A stretch of DNA of 64,000 nt from Hymenobacter canadensis. GTDB lineage: Bacteria > Bacteroidota > Bacteroidia > Cytophagales > Hymenobacteraceae. This document shows positions 24,744-33,397 of this stretch, in pieces; within the stretch, counting starts at the first letter, position 1, and every line of letters starts with the position of its first letter. A model generated the notes under the pieces. The model was not told the DNA's origin. It saw only the letters and a program-made list of their open reading frames with translations, and did no database searches. The position numbers and the translations under genes were made by a program. The stretch is from assembly GCF_027359925.1 (NCBI RefSeq), contig NZ_CP114767.1, positions 62,001 to 126,000 of the forward strand, given 5' to 3'.

Positions 24744-25628
24744 CTAGGCAGCTGGCTCGTCGCCGGCGTACACGGTTTCGCGGGGCGGAAACAGCCGGTC
24801 TACCAGATGCACTAGGCGCCAGTGGGTGTTTTTCAGCATCTTCTTTACCGGCACGGCCCGAAAGTCGAAGTCGGCGAGGGCGGCCACTTCCTGCTCCACC
24901 GTGCGCCCCTTCAGGCTCGATTCAAGCAGAAACATGCCGATGGCGTCGTTCCACTCATCCTTGTTGCTCCAGTAGTGCCCGATGTAGGGCCGCGCCGCCC
25001 GTAGCTCGAACTGCTCCTGCAGCGCCACCGACAGCGCAAACTGCTCAATCAGCCGCGGCGTCACGCCTTGCCGGCTCAGGTCGTCGCAGATGGCCAGGGC
25101 CAGCGCAATAGCCGCCGGGCCACCCGCGGCCGGAATGCCTACCACGCCCGCATTCCACATCGTGTGGCGCTCGTTGAATTGGATGCCACTGAAAGTCTGG
25201 CCGCCGGTCTGGCGCCACATCAGCTTGTCGGTTTTGCTGCCTAGTGCTGCCAGCGCCCCTTCCGGCTCATGCATGAAGGCCATGCCCGCCGCCAATGACT
25301 CCTGCAAAGCGGCAAAGGAGCCGTGCAAAAAGGTGTCGGTGTCGAGGTACAGAATGGCCTGCCCGGGGCTGCGCTCCGCCACGTATTCGAGGGCTTTGAT
25401 TTTGACGCGCCAAAAGAAATCGAACTCGCCTTTCCACTCGCGCAACGTGGCCGCATCAATGGGCAGCACCGTGACGTGGCCGGCCAGATGACGGTAGAAG
25501 TCGGGCGCATCCGTCACTACTGTAATGCCGCTCAGCCCGGCGCGGTGGCGCAGAAACGATAGAATGGAAAACTGGGCCTGGAAATGATTCCGGACCGCGT
25601 CGCCAAATACCAGATATAGCAGGTTCAT
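24744..25628 (-). CDS. Putative nucleotide-diphospho-sugar transferase
   Basis: Cytoplasmic protein of 294 residues with a GT-A-like fold: MNLLYLVFGDAVRNHFQAQF at the start, SGITVVTDAPDFY, and AILYLDTDTFLHGSF, where DTD fits the metal-binding DxD motif. Resembles family 8-type transferases but acceptor and donor are not predictable. The ATG at 25628 lies 8 bases after the cupin stop, so it is probably the third gene of a Kazal-cupin-transferase operon on the minus strand with 8-base spacings. The longer open frame to 25703 overlaps the cupin. Confidence 0.75.
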   Translation of the reverse strand: MNLLYLVFGDAVRNHFQAQFSILSFLRHRAGLSGITVVTDAPDFYRHLAGHVTVLPIDAATLREWKGEFDFFWRVKIKALEYVAERSPGQAILYLDTDTFLHGSFAALQESLAAGMAFMHEPEGALAALGSKTDKLMWRQTGGQTFSGIQFNERHTMWNAGVVGIPAAGGPAAIALALAICDDLSRQGVTPRLIEQFALSVALQEQFELRAARPYIGHYWSNKDEWNDAIGMFLLESSLKGRTVEQEVAALADFDFRAVPVKKMLKNTHWRLVHLVDRLFPPRETVYAGDEPAA

Positions 25629-25636
25629 CGGTGGCG

Positions 25637-26011
25637 CTATTCTTCCTCGCGGTTTACGGTGGCGGGCGAGAAAGCCGGCACGCACACCGACCAATACTCG
25701 CACTCGGCCTCGAATGGGTTGGAGTAGCGCACCCGCGCCCCGGCCTTAATCAGCAACGACTCGCCGGCGCCCAGTTCTACCACGTCGCCGTCAATCTCGA
25801 ACCGCTTGCGGCCCCGCACCACTATAGTCACCTCGTCAAACTCAGGGCGCTGGTGCGGCTCGCTCCACTGCGGCGGGGCCACCATGTGCGCCACGCTGTA
25901 TTGGCTGGTGCCGGTGCTGGCCTGCCCGATGTGCTCCTCGATGAGCTTGCCATCGGTGGTGGGAACGATAAAAGGGTTTTGCTGACGGAAATAGCGTTTT
26001 TCAGAAGACAT
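25637..26011 (-). CDS. Cupin domain protein
   Basis: Single-domain cupin of 124 residues. The two conserved cupin motifs are visible: PQWSEPHQRPEFDEVTIVV with metal-binding His and Glu, and GAGESLLIKAGARVRYSNP. Many such proteins are sugar-related isomerases, dioxygenases or binding proteins; the reaction here is not clear. The start at 26011 (MSSEKRYFRQQNP) is chosen because the open frame continues far upstream through the antisense of the next genes without homology. It is sandwiched between the Kazal lipoprotein and the transferase with 8-base gaps. Confidence 0.8.
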   Translation of the reverse strand: MSSEKRYFRQQNPFIVPTTDGKLIEEHIGQASTGTSQYSVAHMVAPPQWSEPHQRPEFDEVTIVVRGRKRFEIDGDVVELGAGESLLIKAGARVRYSNPFEAECEYWSVCVPAFSPATVNREEE

Positions 26012-26019
26012 GGCAGAAG

Positions 26020-26271
26020 CTAGCGGGGAGTGGGCGTGGAGGGAGAAGTGGGGCAGGCGCCCGGCGTAAAGCGCGTGACGCCTGCGTTGGTGGCCGTGCA
26101 GGCGTTGGCGTAAGTCTGGCCATCGCAGCCGCACACGGGGTCGTACTGCATGGTGCACATGGCGTCTTTCCGGATCTTGGCCGGGTCGATGCAGGCGGTG
26201 GCAGCCGGGGGCGTGGCCCGCTGGCAGGCGCCAGTCAGCAGCAGGAGCAACAGCGGAAGCAGCGTTTTCAT
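26020..26271 (-). CDS. Kazal-type serine protease inhibitor lipoprotein
   Basis: Eighty-three residues. The lipoprotein signal ends [10 protein letters not shown] (Cys about 16). The mature part is one Kazal domain with six cysteines at about 27, 39, 47, 49, 58 and 73 and the signature [14 protein letters not shown]. The residue before the second-third cysteine region suggests a reactive loop around MCTMQYDP, with Thr-Met near P1. Kazal inhibitors block trypsin- or subtilisin-like proteases; surface anchoring would place it at the envelope. First gene of a probable operon with the cupin and the transferase. Confidence 0.85.
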   Translation of the reverse strand: MKTLLPLLLLLLTGACQRATPPAATACIDPAKIRKDAMCTMQYDPVCGCDGQTYANACTATNAGVTRFTPGACPTSPSTPTPR

Positions 26272-26539
26272 ACGAACAGCGAGTTAAGGCGAATGACCCG
26301 GCGAAAGTAAAGCTTAGGCGGCATACTACGGTTTGCCAATTCCGGCAAGTGACCATTCTGCTCGTGGCATATAGCAGGTTGGCCATCTTTTTTGTGGTTG
26401 GGTGATAACCCCGGCTGCCACACGCCGTATTAGGCTTCAGAATGGCACAAACCCGGGCCTCAGCCAGGGTTTTGGCGGAAATCATCCCGGCCACGCCACC
26501 CAACCGAAACTCATTCATCACCATTCTCTCCCCACTACC

Positions 26540-26971
26540 ATGTCGTATCACGAAGAAGACAACTCCGGTAAAATTCTCCTCGCTGCTCTGGCCGGTGCCG
26601 GTGCTGGCATCATTGCTGGCCTGCTGATGGCTCCCGATAAAGGCAAAGCTACCCGCGAAAAAATCGGCAGCGCTGCCACCAAATACAGCGGCCAGTTCGG
26701 CGAGCAGCTGTCGAAGTACGGCGAAGAGCTGGACGCCAAGTTCAAAGGCTACGTTGAGAAACTGGAAGACCTGACCGGCGCTGCTGGCTCGAGCCTGAAG
26801 CTGAAAGGCGACTGGAACACCGCCAAAGGCAAGCTGAAGCAGCAGTACGCGCAGCTGACCGACGAAGACCTCGACTATGCCGATGGCAAAGGCGATGAGC
26901 TGGTGGGCCGTCTGCAGAACAAGCTCGGCAAAGCCAAAAACGAAGTAGTGAAAATGCTGAACGACCTGTAG
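26540..26971 (+). CDS. YtxH-CsbD fusion, predicted stress protein
   Basis: The ATG at 26540 gives 143 residues. Residues about 9-35 are the YtxH hydrophobic glycine-rich segment (ILLAALAGAGAGIIAGLLMAP followed by DKGKATREKI), a predicted membrane helix. Residues about 85-143 match CsbD: LKLKGDWNTAKGKLKQQYA and LTDEDLDYADGKGDELVGRL, the latter resembling the CsbD helix ending GKxxxxxG. In Bacillus, CsbD and YtxH are sigma-B controlled; here no such promoter can be read. A strong terminator follows at 26993. Confidence 0.85.
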   Translation: MSYHEEDNSGKILLAALAGAGAGIIAGLLMAPDKGKATREKIGSAATKYSGQFGEQLSKYGEELDAKFKGYVEKLEDLTGAAGSSLKLKGDWNTAKGKLKQQYAQLTDEDLDYADGKGDELVGRLQNKLGKAKNEVVKMLNDL

Positions 26972-26992
26972 GTCATCAGGCAGCACTATGCC

Positions 26993-27033
26993 AAAAGCCC
27001 CCCCGGTTTCTTCGGAAGCCGGGGGGCTTTTTT
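26993..27033 (+). terminator. Rho-independent terminator after YtxH-CsbD gene
   Basis: AAAAGCCCCCCCGG pairs with CCGGGGGGCTTTT, loop of about 10 bases, followed by a T-run. Confidence 0.9.
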
Positions 27034-27122
27034 TAGTTAACCAACCCGGCGTTCCGCGCGTTATACCGTCCTACGCCAGCAGGCAGCTGGCGGCTCGTTT
27101 CATTCTAAACTCTGTGCGCGGT

Positions 27123-27497
27123 ATGCAAGACACGAAAGGCAAAGTAATCTTCTCGCTGCTGGCTGGCGCCACGGCTGGCATCGTGACGGGCCTGCTGCTG
27201 GCGCCCGAAACCGGCGACGAAACCCGGAGCGGCCTCAAAAAGTCGGCCTCTAAGTTTGGCGAGGACCTCAACAAGCTCTTTAAAGATGGCTTGAGCCGCT
27301 TTGGCGGCGGTGGCGCATCCGCTGGCGCTACCTCCCAGCAACAGGCCGACCGCTCTGCGGCCGACCAGCTGCTGAACTCGCTGAGTAGCCCCGGCAAGAG
27401 CAGCCCCATTCCCGACCCCGTTGAGGAAGCCGACTCTGATTACGACGGCATCGGCAGCGACACGCGCCACTCCGCCGGCTATGGCCGTCCGAAGTAA
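27123..27497 (+). CDS. YtxH domain protein
   Basis: The ATG at 27123 gives 124 residues beginning MQDTKGKVIFSLLAGATAGI. It has a YtxH segment (VIFSLLAGATAGIVTGLLLAP then ETGDETRSGLKK), a predicted single membrane helix, then an amphipathic helix and a Gly/Ser/Asp-rich disordered tail. It is a shorter paralog of the upstream YtxH-CsbD protein lacking the CsbD part. The longer open frame from 26988 reads through the upstream terminator and is rejected. Confidence 0.8.
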   Translation: MQDTKGKVIFSLLAGATAGIVTGLLLAPETGDETRSGLKKSASKFGEDLNKLFKDGLSRFGGGGASAGATSQQQADRSAADQLLNSLSSPGKSSPIPDPVEEADSDYDGIGSDTRHSAGYGRPK

Positions 27498-27576
27498 GTT
27501 TGCTGAAAAAAATTGGTGGTCAACGTAACCCGCTGCCCATCTTCGCGTTAAGGAATAGACAACTGGTTTGAAAGAA

Positions 27577-27752
27577 AATCGGAGAAGCTATTGAAGTAAA
27601 ATTGCCGGCCGCCGAGCTTCTGCCAAGAGAGTATTTCTTGGTAGTAAAATCTGGTTCGCCCATCGCAAGCTTCTTCAGTAGACCCAATTGGAAGGGTAAA
27701 CCGGTTGTATATAAAGGAAAGCCTCCCACGCATTATTCGTGGGAGGCTTTCT
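27577..27752 (+). pseudogene. Possible gene remnant, start missing
   Basis: An open + frame of about 58 codons with protein-like composition (IGEAIEVKLPAAELLPREYF, then LVVKSGSPIASFFSRPNWKG) begins just after a stop and ends within the terminator-like hairpin. There is no ATG or GTG near its start. Composition is lower in GC than neighbours. It could be the 3' end of a decayed gene; the LPxxYFLVV pattern loosely recalls secretion-domain C-termini. Weak evidence. Confidence 0.25.
27718..27750. terminator. Hairpin downstream of YtxH gene
   Basis: AAAGCCTCCCACG with exact complement, 7-base loop, followed by a T-containing stretch. Probably the terminator for the YtxH gene or for the remnant upstream. 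Confidence 0.7.
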
Positions 27753-27844
27753 GATTTTAAACGCAGATTCTGCAGATTAAACGGCTTGCACGGATGTCGG
27801 CTTCGGTGGACTGGCCGGCGCTTGATGAAATCCTCGGAATGCTA

Positions 27845-27890
27845 AAAACCCCAACGGGGCTGACCAAGTGGCCAGCCCCGTTGGGGTTTT
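27845..27890 (-). terminator. Terminator of lysS
   Basis: Eighteen-base stem AAAACCCCAACGGGGCTG and complement, loop 10 bases. It lies just past the lysS stop (27914) with a T-run on the minus strand. Confidence 0.85.
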
Positions 27891-27913
27891 GCTGTTGTAT
27901 AACGGTGGATACG

Positions 27914-29464
27914 CTACGCGTGCGGTGCGTTTTCCGATTTGGTGTTTTCCGGCTTCATCTGCGGGAAGAACAGCACGTCCTGGATGGAGTTGGAGTTGGT
28001 CATGATCATGCTCAGGCGGTCGATGCCGATGCCCAGGCCGGCCGTGGGCGGCATGCCGTATTCCAAGGCGCGCAGGAAGTCCTCGTCGAGCACCATGGCC
28101 TCGGTGTCGCCGCGCTTGCCCAGCTCCAACTGCTCCTCGAAGCGGGCGCGTTGGTCGATTGGGTCGTTGAGCTCGGAGAAGGCATTGCAGATCTCCTTGC
28201 CGTTGCAGATGGCCTCGAACCGCTCCACTAGGCCCGGCTTGCTGCGGTGCTTCTTGGCCAGCGGCGACATTTCCACCGGGTAGTCGGTGATGAACGTCGG
28301 CTGGATCAGCTTAGGCTCCACATGCTCGCCGAAGATTTCGTCGATGATTTTGGCTTTGCCCATGCTCGGGTCGAGGCCTACTTTCAGCTCCTTGGCGGCG
28401 GCGCGCAGCTCCTCCTCATTCTTGCCCTCGATGTTGAAGCCCGTGAAGTGCTCAATGGACTCGGCCATGGTGTAGCGCTTCCAGGGGCGCTGGAAGTTGA
28501 TGAGGTTTTCGCCTACCTGCACCTCGGTTTTGCCGTGCAGGGCCAGGGCCACCTTCTCTACCATTTCCTCCACCAAATCCATCATCCAGTAGTAGTCCTT
28601 GTAGGCTACGTACAGCTCCATCTGGGTGAACTCGGGGTTGTGGAACCGGCTCATGCCCTCGTTGCGGAAGTCCTTGCTGAACTCGTACACCCCGTCGAAA
28701 CCGCCCACAATCAGGCGCTTCAGGTATAGCTCGTTGGCAATGCGCAGATACAGCGTCATGTCCAGCGTGTTGTGGAACGTCTTGAAGGGGCGGGCCGCCG
28801 CGCCGCCGTACAGGGGCTGCAGAATCGGGGTTTCCACCTCCATGTAGCCCTTGTCGTTGAGGTAGTTGCGCATGGCCTGCACCAGCTGCGTGCGCTTGAT
28901 GAAGGCCTCGCGCACGTGGGGGTTCACCACCAGATCCACGTAGCGCTGGCGGTAGCGCTGCTCGGGGTCAGTGAAGGCATCGTAGGTGATTTTTTCGCCG
29001 GTAGCTTCGTCGGTGCGCTCCTTCACCACGGGCAGCGGGCGCAGGCTCTTGCTAAGCACCGTCAGGCCCGTGACGTGGATGGATGTTTCGCCCACCATCG
29101 TTTTGAATACGTGGCCCTTCACCCCAATGAAGTCGCCTAAGTCCAGCAGCTTCTTGAAAACCGTGTTGTACAGCTCCTTGTCTTCGCCGGGGCAGATTTC
29201 GTCGCGGTTGATGTAGAGCTGAATGCGGCCCGAGGCATCCTGCAGCTCGGCGAAGGACGCCTTGCCCTTCACCCGCATCGACATCAGCCGGCCGGCTAGG
29301 CTCACTTCCTGGAAGTTGTTGAGTTCTTCGTGGTAGTTATCGAGAATTTCCTGGGCGTAGAAATTCACGTCAAACAGCTCGGACGGATACGGCTCAATGC
29401 CCAGCTTCTGAAGTTCTTCGAGCTTCTGGCGGCGTATGATTTCCTGTTCGCTGAGGTGCTGCAT
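27914..29464 (-). CDS. lysS: Lysyl-tRNA synthetase, class II
   Basis: Charges tRNA-Lys with lysine. The 516-residue protein begins [19 protein letters not shown], carries an OB-fold anticodon domain ([20 protein letters not shown]) to about residue 150, and class II motifs: motif 1 around [18 protein letters not shown], motif 2 [18 protein letters not shown], and motif 3 [14 protein letters not shown]. The ATG at 29464 is preferred over the longer frame, which reads the promoter region. -7 box at 29514-29521. Confidence 0.96.
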   Translation of the reverse strand: MQHLSEQEIIRRQKLEELQKLGIEPYPSELFDVNFYAQEILDNYHEELNNFQEVSLAGRLMSMRVKGKASFAELQDASGRIQLYINRDEICPGEDKELYNTVFKKLLDLGDFIGVKGHVFKTMVGETSIHVTGLTVLSKSLRPLPVVKERTDEATGEKITYDAFTDPEQRYRQRYVDLVVNPHVREAFIKRTQLVQAMRNYLNDKGYMEVETPILQPLYGGAAARPFKTFHNTLDMTLYLRIANELYLKRLIVGGFDGVYEFSKDFRNEGMSRFHNPEFTQMELYVAYKDYYWMMDLVEEMVEKVALALHGKTEVQVGENLINFQRPWKRYTMAESIEHFTGFNIEGKNEEELRAAAKELKVGLDPSMGKAKIIDEIFGEHVEPKLIQPTFITDYPVEMSPLAKKHRSKPGLVERFEAICNGKEICNAFSELNDPIDQRARFEEQLELGKRGDTEAMVLDEDFLRALEYGMPPTAGLGIGIDRLSMIMTNSNSIQDVLFFPQMKPENTKSENAPHA

Positions 29465-29513
29465 GGGGGAGGGCGTAAAAACAGGGCCCCGAAGGGCCGG
29501 AAAAGTCAAGCTG

Positions 29514-29521
29514 CAAAAGTA
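29514..29521 (-). promoter_or_regulatory. -7 box of lysS (TACTTTTG)
   Basis: TACTTTTG on the minus strand, about 50 bases before the lysS ATG; a TTA about 22 bases further upstream is the closest to a -33 element. Confidence 0.55.
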
Positions 29522-29584
29522 AGGCGGCCTGTCCGGCTAACCTAACAGGTACAAGCCCCCATTCGGTTTTCAAGAACAAGCAAA

Positions 29585-29611
29585 AAGCGCCGCCCCAAAG
29601 GAGCGGCGCTT
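29585..29611 (-). terminator. Terminator of the gene at 29655
   Basis: AAGCGCCGC and its complement with a 9-base loop; the five A at 29582-29586 give a U-run on the minus strand transcript. Confidence 0.75.
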
Positions 29612-29654
29612 ACGTGTATATGGAGTGAGGTATAAAAAGCAGCGGGTAAAGGCA

Positions 29655-30698
29655 CTAGGCGGCAATGCCCATCTGAGGCAGCGGCGCTTCGCCCGTGATG
29701 GTGGGCTGCACGCGGGTGCGCAGGCGGTCCTCCACGAAGCTGTGCTGCAGGTGCTTGGGCAGCTCGGCCACCAGCTGCTGGTAGCGTTCCAAGCCCATGG
29801 CTTTGGCCACGTAGGTTTCGTGAATGCCGTTGAGGTAGCTCACGATGTTGAGCAGCGACTGATGGAACAGTTTGAAGTCGATATCGGCCTCAATGAAACG
29901 CTCAATCTCGCGGCTGGTCTGCGAGATGCGCAGGCGACCCAGCAGGTCGAAGAGAGTAGTGTAACCCAGGCGCCAGGTAATCTGCTGCCAATGGGCGGCC
30001 GTCCACTTGTCGAGCACCTTGCCGGTCTTCTGGCTGCGGATGGCCGTGTTGGCATTGGCTTGTACCTGCTGGCGGGTGGCGGTGGCTTTCAGCTTGCGGG
30101 TGGTGCGCAGAAACTGCCCGATCTGGGCCTGCGCGTCAATCTCTTTGCCGGCAATGTGCAGTCCGGCCTTGTAGCCCGCCAGCGGCAGCCGGTGAATGCT
30201 GAAGTCGCCGTAGGCCCCGGCGGCGTAGAACGACACCGGCCGCGGGTAGGCGTTGCGCACCACCAGCCGGCCTACCTCGCGCCGCACCAGCGACGGGTTG
30301 TTGCCGCGTACGCCAGCCGTGTGCAGGAAGGCCTGCAGCCCGGCCATGATGGTATGATAAGCCTGCGGGAACGTCCAGTGCAGGGCGTTGCGCAGGTAGT
30401 CCTCGTCGCCCAGCTCCGCCGTGGAGCGCAGCGCGTACTCGGTGCTCCAGCAGGCGTGCAGCAGCTTGGTGACGGCCGCCAGGTCGTCGTCGGTCAGCTC
30501 GGCCTGGTGGGCCCGAAAGAACGGCAGATGCTGCAGGCCGCCGCTGGCGTCGTCGGCTTCCTGAATGTGGTAGTTGATGGCAAAGAAATAGTTGAGGAAC
30601 ACCTGGGCCGGAATCGACTTGCGCCAGGTTTCATCAGCCAGCTTCTGCTGCTCGTCCGTAACGAGCGGAATGATCAGGGTTTCCATGTTCATCGTCAT
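29655..30698 (-). CDS. Conserved-looking protein of unknown function
   Basis: A 347-residue cytoplasmic protein I do not recognise. No signal peptide or transmembrane segment. Mostly helical (ETWRKSIPAQVFLNYFFAIN, DDDLAAVTKLLHACWSTEYA, FIEADIDFKLFHQSLLNIVS), with Trp/His-rich stretches such as ALHWTFPQAYHTIMAG, RNAYPRPVSFYAAGAYG and a final block LRTRVQPTITGEAPLPQMG. Three in-frame ATGs at 30698, 30692 and 30686 make the exact start uncertain. It has its own AT-rich upstream region with a promoter box and its own terminator, thus a single-gene unit. Confidence 0.7.
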   Translation of the reverse strand: MTMNMETLIIPLVTDEQQKLADETWRKSIPAQVFLNYFFAINYHIQEADDASGGLQHLPFFRAHQAELTDDDLAAVTKLLHACWSTEYALRSTAELGDEDYLRNALHWTFPQAYHTIMAGLQAFLHTAGVRGNNPSLVRREVGRLVVRNAYPRPVSFYAAGAYGDFSIHRLPLAGYKAGLHIAGKEIDAQAQIGQFLRTTRKLKATATRQQVQANANTAIRSQKTGKVLDKWTAAHWQQITWRLGYTTLFDLLGRLRISQTSREIERFIEADIDFKLFHQSLLNIVSYLNGIHETYVAKAMGLERYQQLVAELPKHLQHSFVEDRLRTRVQPTITGEAPLPQMGIAA

Positions 30699-30753
30699 AT
30701 CAGTTCAACAGAATGACAATATAGATAGTTCTCTTTTTGCTAAAAATATTGGG

Positions 30754-30761
30754 CAAATATA
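30754..30761 (-). promoter_or_regulatory. -7 box of the gene at 29655 (TATATTTG)
   Basis: TATATTTG on the minus strand within an unusually AT-rich stretch (30700-30840), about 56 bases before the ATG; no -33 TTG at the usual distance. Confidence 0.5.
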
Positions 30762-30890
30762 AGATTGTATTTAGCATTGATTATCAGTTGTTTATGGTGA
30801 TTTTTATTCTCGGGTAAGAAGGTGTTTTTTAGAGTTGATTTACTAAGGATAATGCCGGCGTATTTGGGCATACCGTAGGCGCAAAAAAAA

Positions 30891-30916
30891 GCCTCCGCAA
30901 CGTAGGTTGCGGAGGC
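30891..30916 (-). terminator. Terminator of the C-terminal processing protease gene
   Basis: GCCTCCGCAA with its complement, 6-base loop, then eight A (T on the transcript) at 30883-30890. Confidence 0.85.
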
Positions 30917-30941
30917 TTCTGGCAGCGGTTAATCTGCTTGC

Positions 30942-33089
30942 TTACATCTGGTCTTTCACTACCGATACGGCCTCGCGGAGCGTGATGTCCTTATTGAGGG
31001 TCTTAGTGAAGCGCGAGGCGCGATTCACTTCCACCGTATCAGAGCCCAGTGCCTTCAGGTCGGTAGCCAATGCTGCAATGGCTAGCGGCTGAGCCGACTT
31101 CTGCACGGCGTCGTACTTGTCCGACTCGGCTTTGTTCTGCTCCTGCTCGGCGCGGTAGGCCGTCAGCTTCAGCGATACCTTGGTTTCGTCTTTGCGCTTG
31201 CGCATGCGCTGGGCCAGCTCGTTTACGAGGCGGAAGCTGGGGCTGGCGGCTACGCGGGCCTGGCTAGCTGTGCGTAGCTTGTCGAAGGCCGGAGCCTGCG
31301 GCCACGAGCGGTAGCGGGCCGGGCTGATTTCGTCCCACTTCAGCGCGTACTCCTGCTCTTTCTCGCCCTGGTCGAGGTAGCTGTAGGCGTCGGGCAGGAT
31401 GATGTCCGGAACCACACCCTTGAACTGGGTGGAACCGCCGTTGATGCGGTAGAACTTCTGGGTGGTCAGCTTCAGCGAGCCGAAGGGCTTGATGCTGTTG
31501 AACTCTGCCGGCAGGGCGTCGTCGAGGTCGAAGATGCGCTGCACGGTGCCTTTGCCGTAGGTGCTAGCGGCACCCATCACCACACCACGCTTGTAGTCCT
31601 GGATGGCAGCAGCCAGAATCTCAGAAGCCGAGGCGCTGTACTTATTCACGAGCACCACCAGCGGGCCGCTGTACTGGATGCGGGGGTCACGGTCGTTGAG
31701 GACGCTGGCGGCGCCCTGGCTGCCCTTCACCTGCACTACCGGACCGCTGTCGATGAACAGGCCGGCCATCTCCACGGCGTCCTGCAAAGAGCCGCCGCCG
31801 TTGAAGCGCAGGTCTAGCACCACGCCATCTACTTTCTCCTGCTTGAGTTTCTCCAGCTCCTTCTTCACATCTTCAGCCGAGCTGCGGCCGCCGTTGTCGT
31901 TGAAGTCGGCGTAGAAAGTAGGCAGCTTGATGTAGCCAATTTTCTTGCCGGCCTCGTTGATGGTGGCCGACTGCGCGTAGGTTTCCTTGATCACCACCAC
32001 GTCGCGGATGATGGCCACGATGCGGGTGTTGTTGTCGGGCTTGCGCACCGTCAGGCGCACTTCCGTGCCTTTCTTGCCTTTGATGAGCGACACGGCCTTG
32101 TCCAGGCGCATGCCTTCCACCGACACCGGCTCCTCGGCACCCTGCGCCACGCGCAGAATGATGTCGCCGGTTTTCAGGTCGCCCTGGCGGTAGGAAGCGC
32201 TGCCGGGGATGATGTCCGTGATTTTGATCAGGCCGTCTTTTTCCTGCAGCGAGGCCCCGATGCCTTCAAAGCGGCCCGTCATGGCCACATCGAAACTCTC
32301 TTTATCACGCGGCGCGAAGTACTCCGTGTGGGGGTCGTAGGTGTTGGCAATGGTGTTGGCGTACATGGCCAGCCGGTCGTTGGCATCGTTCTGCAACAGA
32401 TCCTTGAACTGGTCCTCGAAGTACTTCAATACCCGCTTGCGGGCTTCCACTTCCATTTCGGCAGGCGTGCGGGTCGGCTCAGTGGTAGTGGCGGCCGACG
32501 GCGTAGCGGTGGTCGAAGCCAGCGGCTTGTCCTTCTTCTTGGCCTGCGTGTCCATCATTTCCGAAATGCGCACCAGTGTCTGGTACTTCAGAAACTTGCG
32601 CCACTCTTCCCGCTGGGCCGCCTTGTCGGCAGCATACGCCATCTTGTCGGGCTCCGTCTCGAAGGCTTCGTCGGTGGTGAAGTCGAAGGGCTTGGACAGA
32701 ATGTCACGGTACAGCGCCTGCACATCTTTCACGCGCTGGTCTAGCACAAGGTTGGTTTGGTCCATGAACTCATGGGTGCCGCGCTTTACTTCGTCGTCAA
32801 CGGTGTTCTGGTATTTGCGGAGCTGGGCCACATCGGAGGCCAGCAGAAATTTCTTGTTGGAGTCTACGCGCTTCAGGTACAGGTCGAATACCCGCTTGGA
32901 GAAGGCATCGTCGAGTTTCTCGGGCTGGTAGTGCTGGTAGGTAAGTCCCTGCAGCATGGCCTGCACCAGAATGGCGTCTTTCTGAGGCGTACGCGCATCA
33001 CCGCGGTTGTACAGCTTATAGGAGGCCAGCACGAATACTGCCAGCACCACCGCGGCGTACAAGCCTATCTTGATTCGGGGAGAAGACAT
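30942..33089 (-). CDS. prc: Carboxy-terminal processing protease (S41, Tsp/Prc type)
   Basis: Periplasmic serine protease of 715 residues that degrades or trims proteins from their C-termini. ATG at 33089 gives one N-terminal membrane anchor (YAAVVLAVFVLASYKLY). Then an N-terminal Tsp domain (KFLLASDVAQLRKY), an Ala/Thr-rich linker (residues about 180-200), a PDZ domain (EGIGASLQEKDGLIKITDII), and the S41 core with VVLDLRFNGGGSL, the catalytic serine in NKYSASASEILAAAIQDY and lysine in STYGKGTVQ. The C-terminal DUF3340-type region is present (PARYRSWPQAPAFDKL). The 12.5% longer frame to 33344 runs into the promoter. Confidence 0.93.
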   Translation of the reverse strand: MSSPRIKIGLYAAVVLAVFVLASYKLYNRGDARTPQKDAILVQAMLQGLTYQHYQPEKLDDAFSKRVFDLYLKRVDSNKKFLLASDVAQLRKYQNTVDDEVKRGTHEFMDQTNLVLDQRVKDVQALYRDILSKPFDFTTDEAFETEPDKMAYAADKAAQREEWRKFLKYQTLVRISEMMDTQAKKKDKPLASTTATPSAATTTEPTRTPAEMEVEARKRVLKYFEDQFKDLLQNDANDRLAMYANTIANTYDPHTEYFAPRDKESFDVAMTGRFEGIGASLQEKDGLIKITDIIPGSASYRQGDLKTGDIILRVAQGAEEPVSVEGMRLDKAVSLIKGKKGTEVRLTVRKPDNNTRIVAIIRDVVVIKETYAQSATINEAGKKIGYIKLPTFYADFNDNGGRSSAEDVKKELEKLKQEKVDGVVLDLRFNGGGSLQDAVEMAGLFIDSGPVVQVKGSQGAASVLNDRDPRIQYSGPLVVLVNKYSASASEILAAAIQDYKRGVVMGAASTYGKGTVQRIFDLDDALPAEFNSIKPFGSLKLTTQKFYRINGGSTQFKGVVPDIILPDAYSYLDQGEKEQEYALKWDEISPARYRSWPQAPAFDKLRTASQARVAASPSFRLVNELAQRMRKRKDETKVSLKLTAYRAEQEQNKAESDKYDAVQKSAQPLAIAALATDLKALGSDTVEVNRASRFTKTLNKDITLREAVSVVKDQM

Positions 33090-33116
33090 GAAGAATCGGG
33101 TGAAATGGAGGAAAAT

Positions 33117-33124
33117 CAAAAGTA
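33117..33124 (-). promoter_or_regulatory. -7 box of prc (TACTTTTG)
   Basis: TACTTTTG on the minus strand 28 bases before the prc ATG; consensus match, no clear -33. Confidence 0.5.
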
Positions 33125-33344
33125 CATAAAAGCCGTCCTGAGAGGTACGGCGCAGCCAAGGTGCTGGTTCTGGTAGAAAAACCCAACTACTGCCGGTTAA
33201 GTGCCCTTCAGTCCGGCACGGCTCGTATTGCAGAGGCACCAAACTGACGAAACAGGTTGCACCCTGCGAGCAGAAGTATACGCTTAAAAATCGGGCCAGA
33301 GTGCCGGAATACCATAATAGCCGGATCTGCTGATTACTAAACAA

Positions 33345-33379
33345 AAAAAGACTCTCCCCGGCTAGGGGAGAGTCTTTTT
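33345..33379 (-). terminator. Terminator of the gene at 33398
   Basis: AAAAAGACTCTCCCC and exact complement, 5-base loop, with extra A (T on the transcript) at 33343-33349. Confidence 0.88.
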
Positions 33380-33397
33380 ACATAGTGCGCGCTATGC

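Larger units (their letters stand above)
27498..27913. other. 416-base gap between YtxH gene and lysS
   Basis: Contains an AT-richer stretch 27540-27750 with a start-less frame on + (see 27577), a hairpin at 27718-27750, a degenerate repeat arm at about 27764-27795 (AACGCAGATTCTGCAGATTAAACGG-like, split units), and the lysS terminator at 27845-27890. No supported intact gene. Confidence 0.45.
33090..33397. other. 308-base gap upstream of prc
   Basis: Holds the prc promoter box (33117-33124) and the terminator of the stress-type gene (33345-33379). The remaining 33130-33340 has no gene, repeat or RNA I can identify. Confidence 0.5.

Noticed and set aside
25637..26986. 449-codon version of the cupin gene
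   Set aside because: The extra 325 codons run antisense through the YtxH-CsbD gene and across the Kazal gene; cupin motifs lie only in the last 124 residues.
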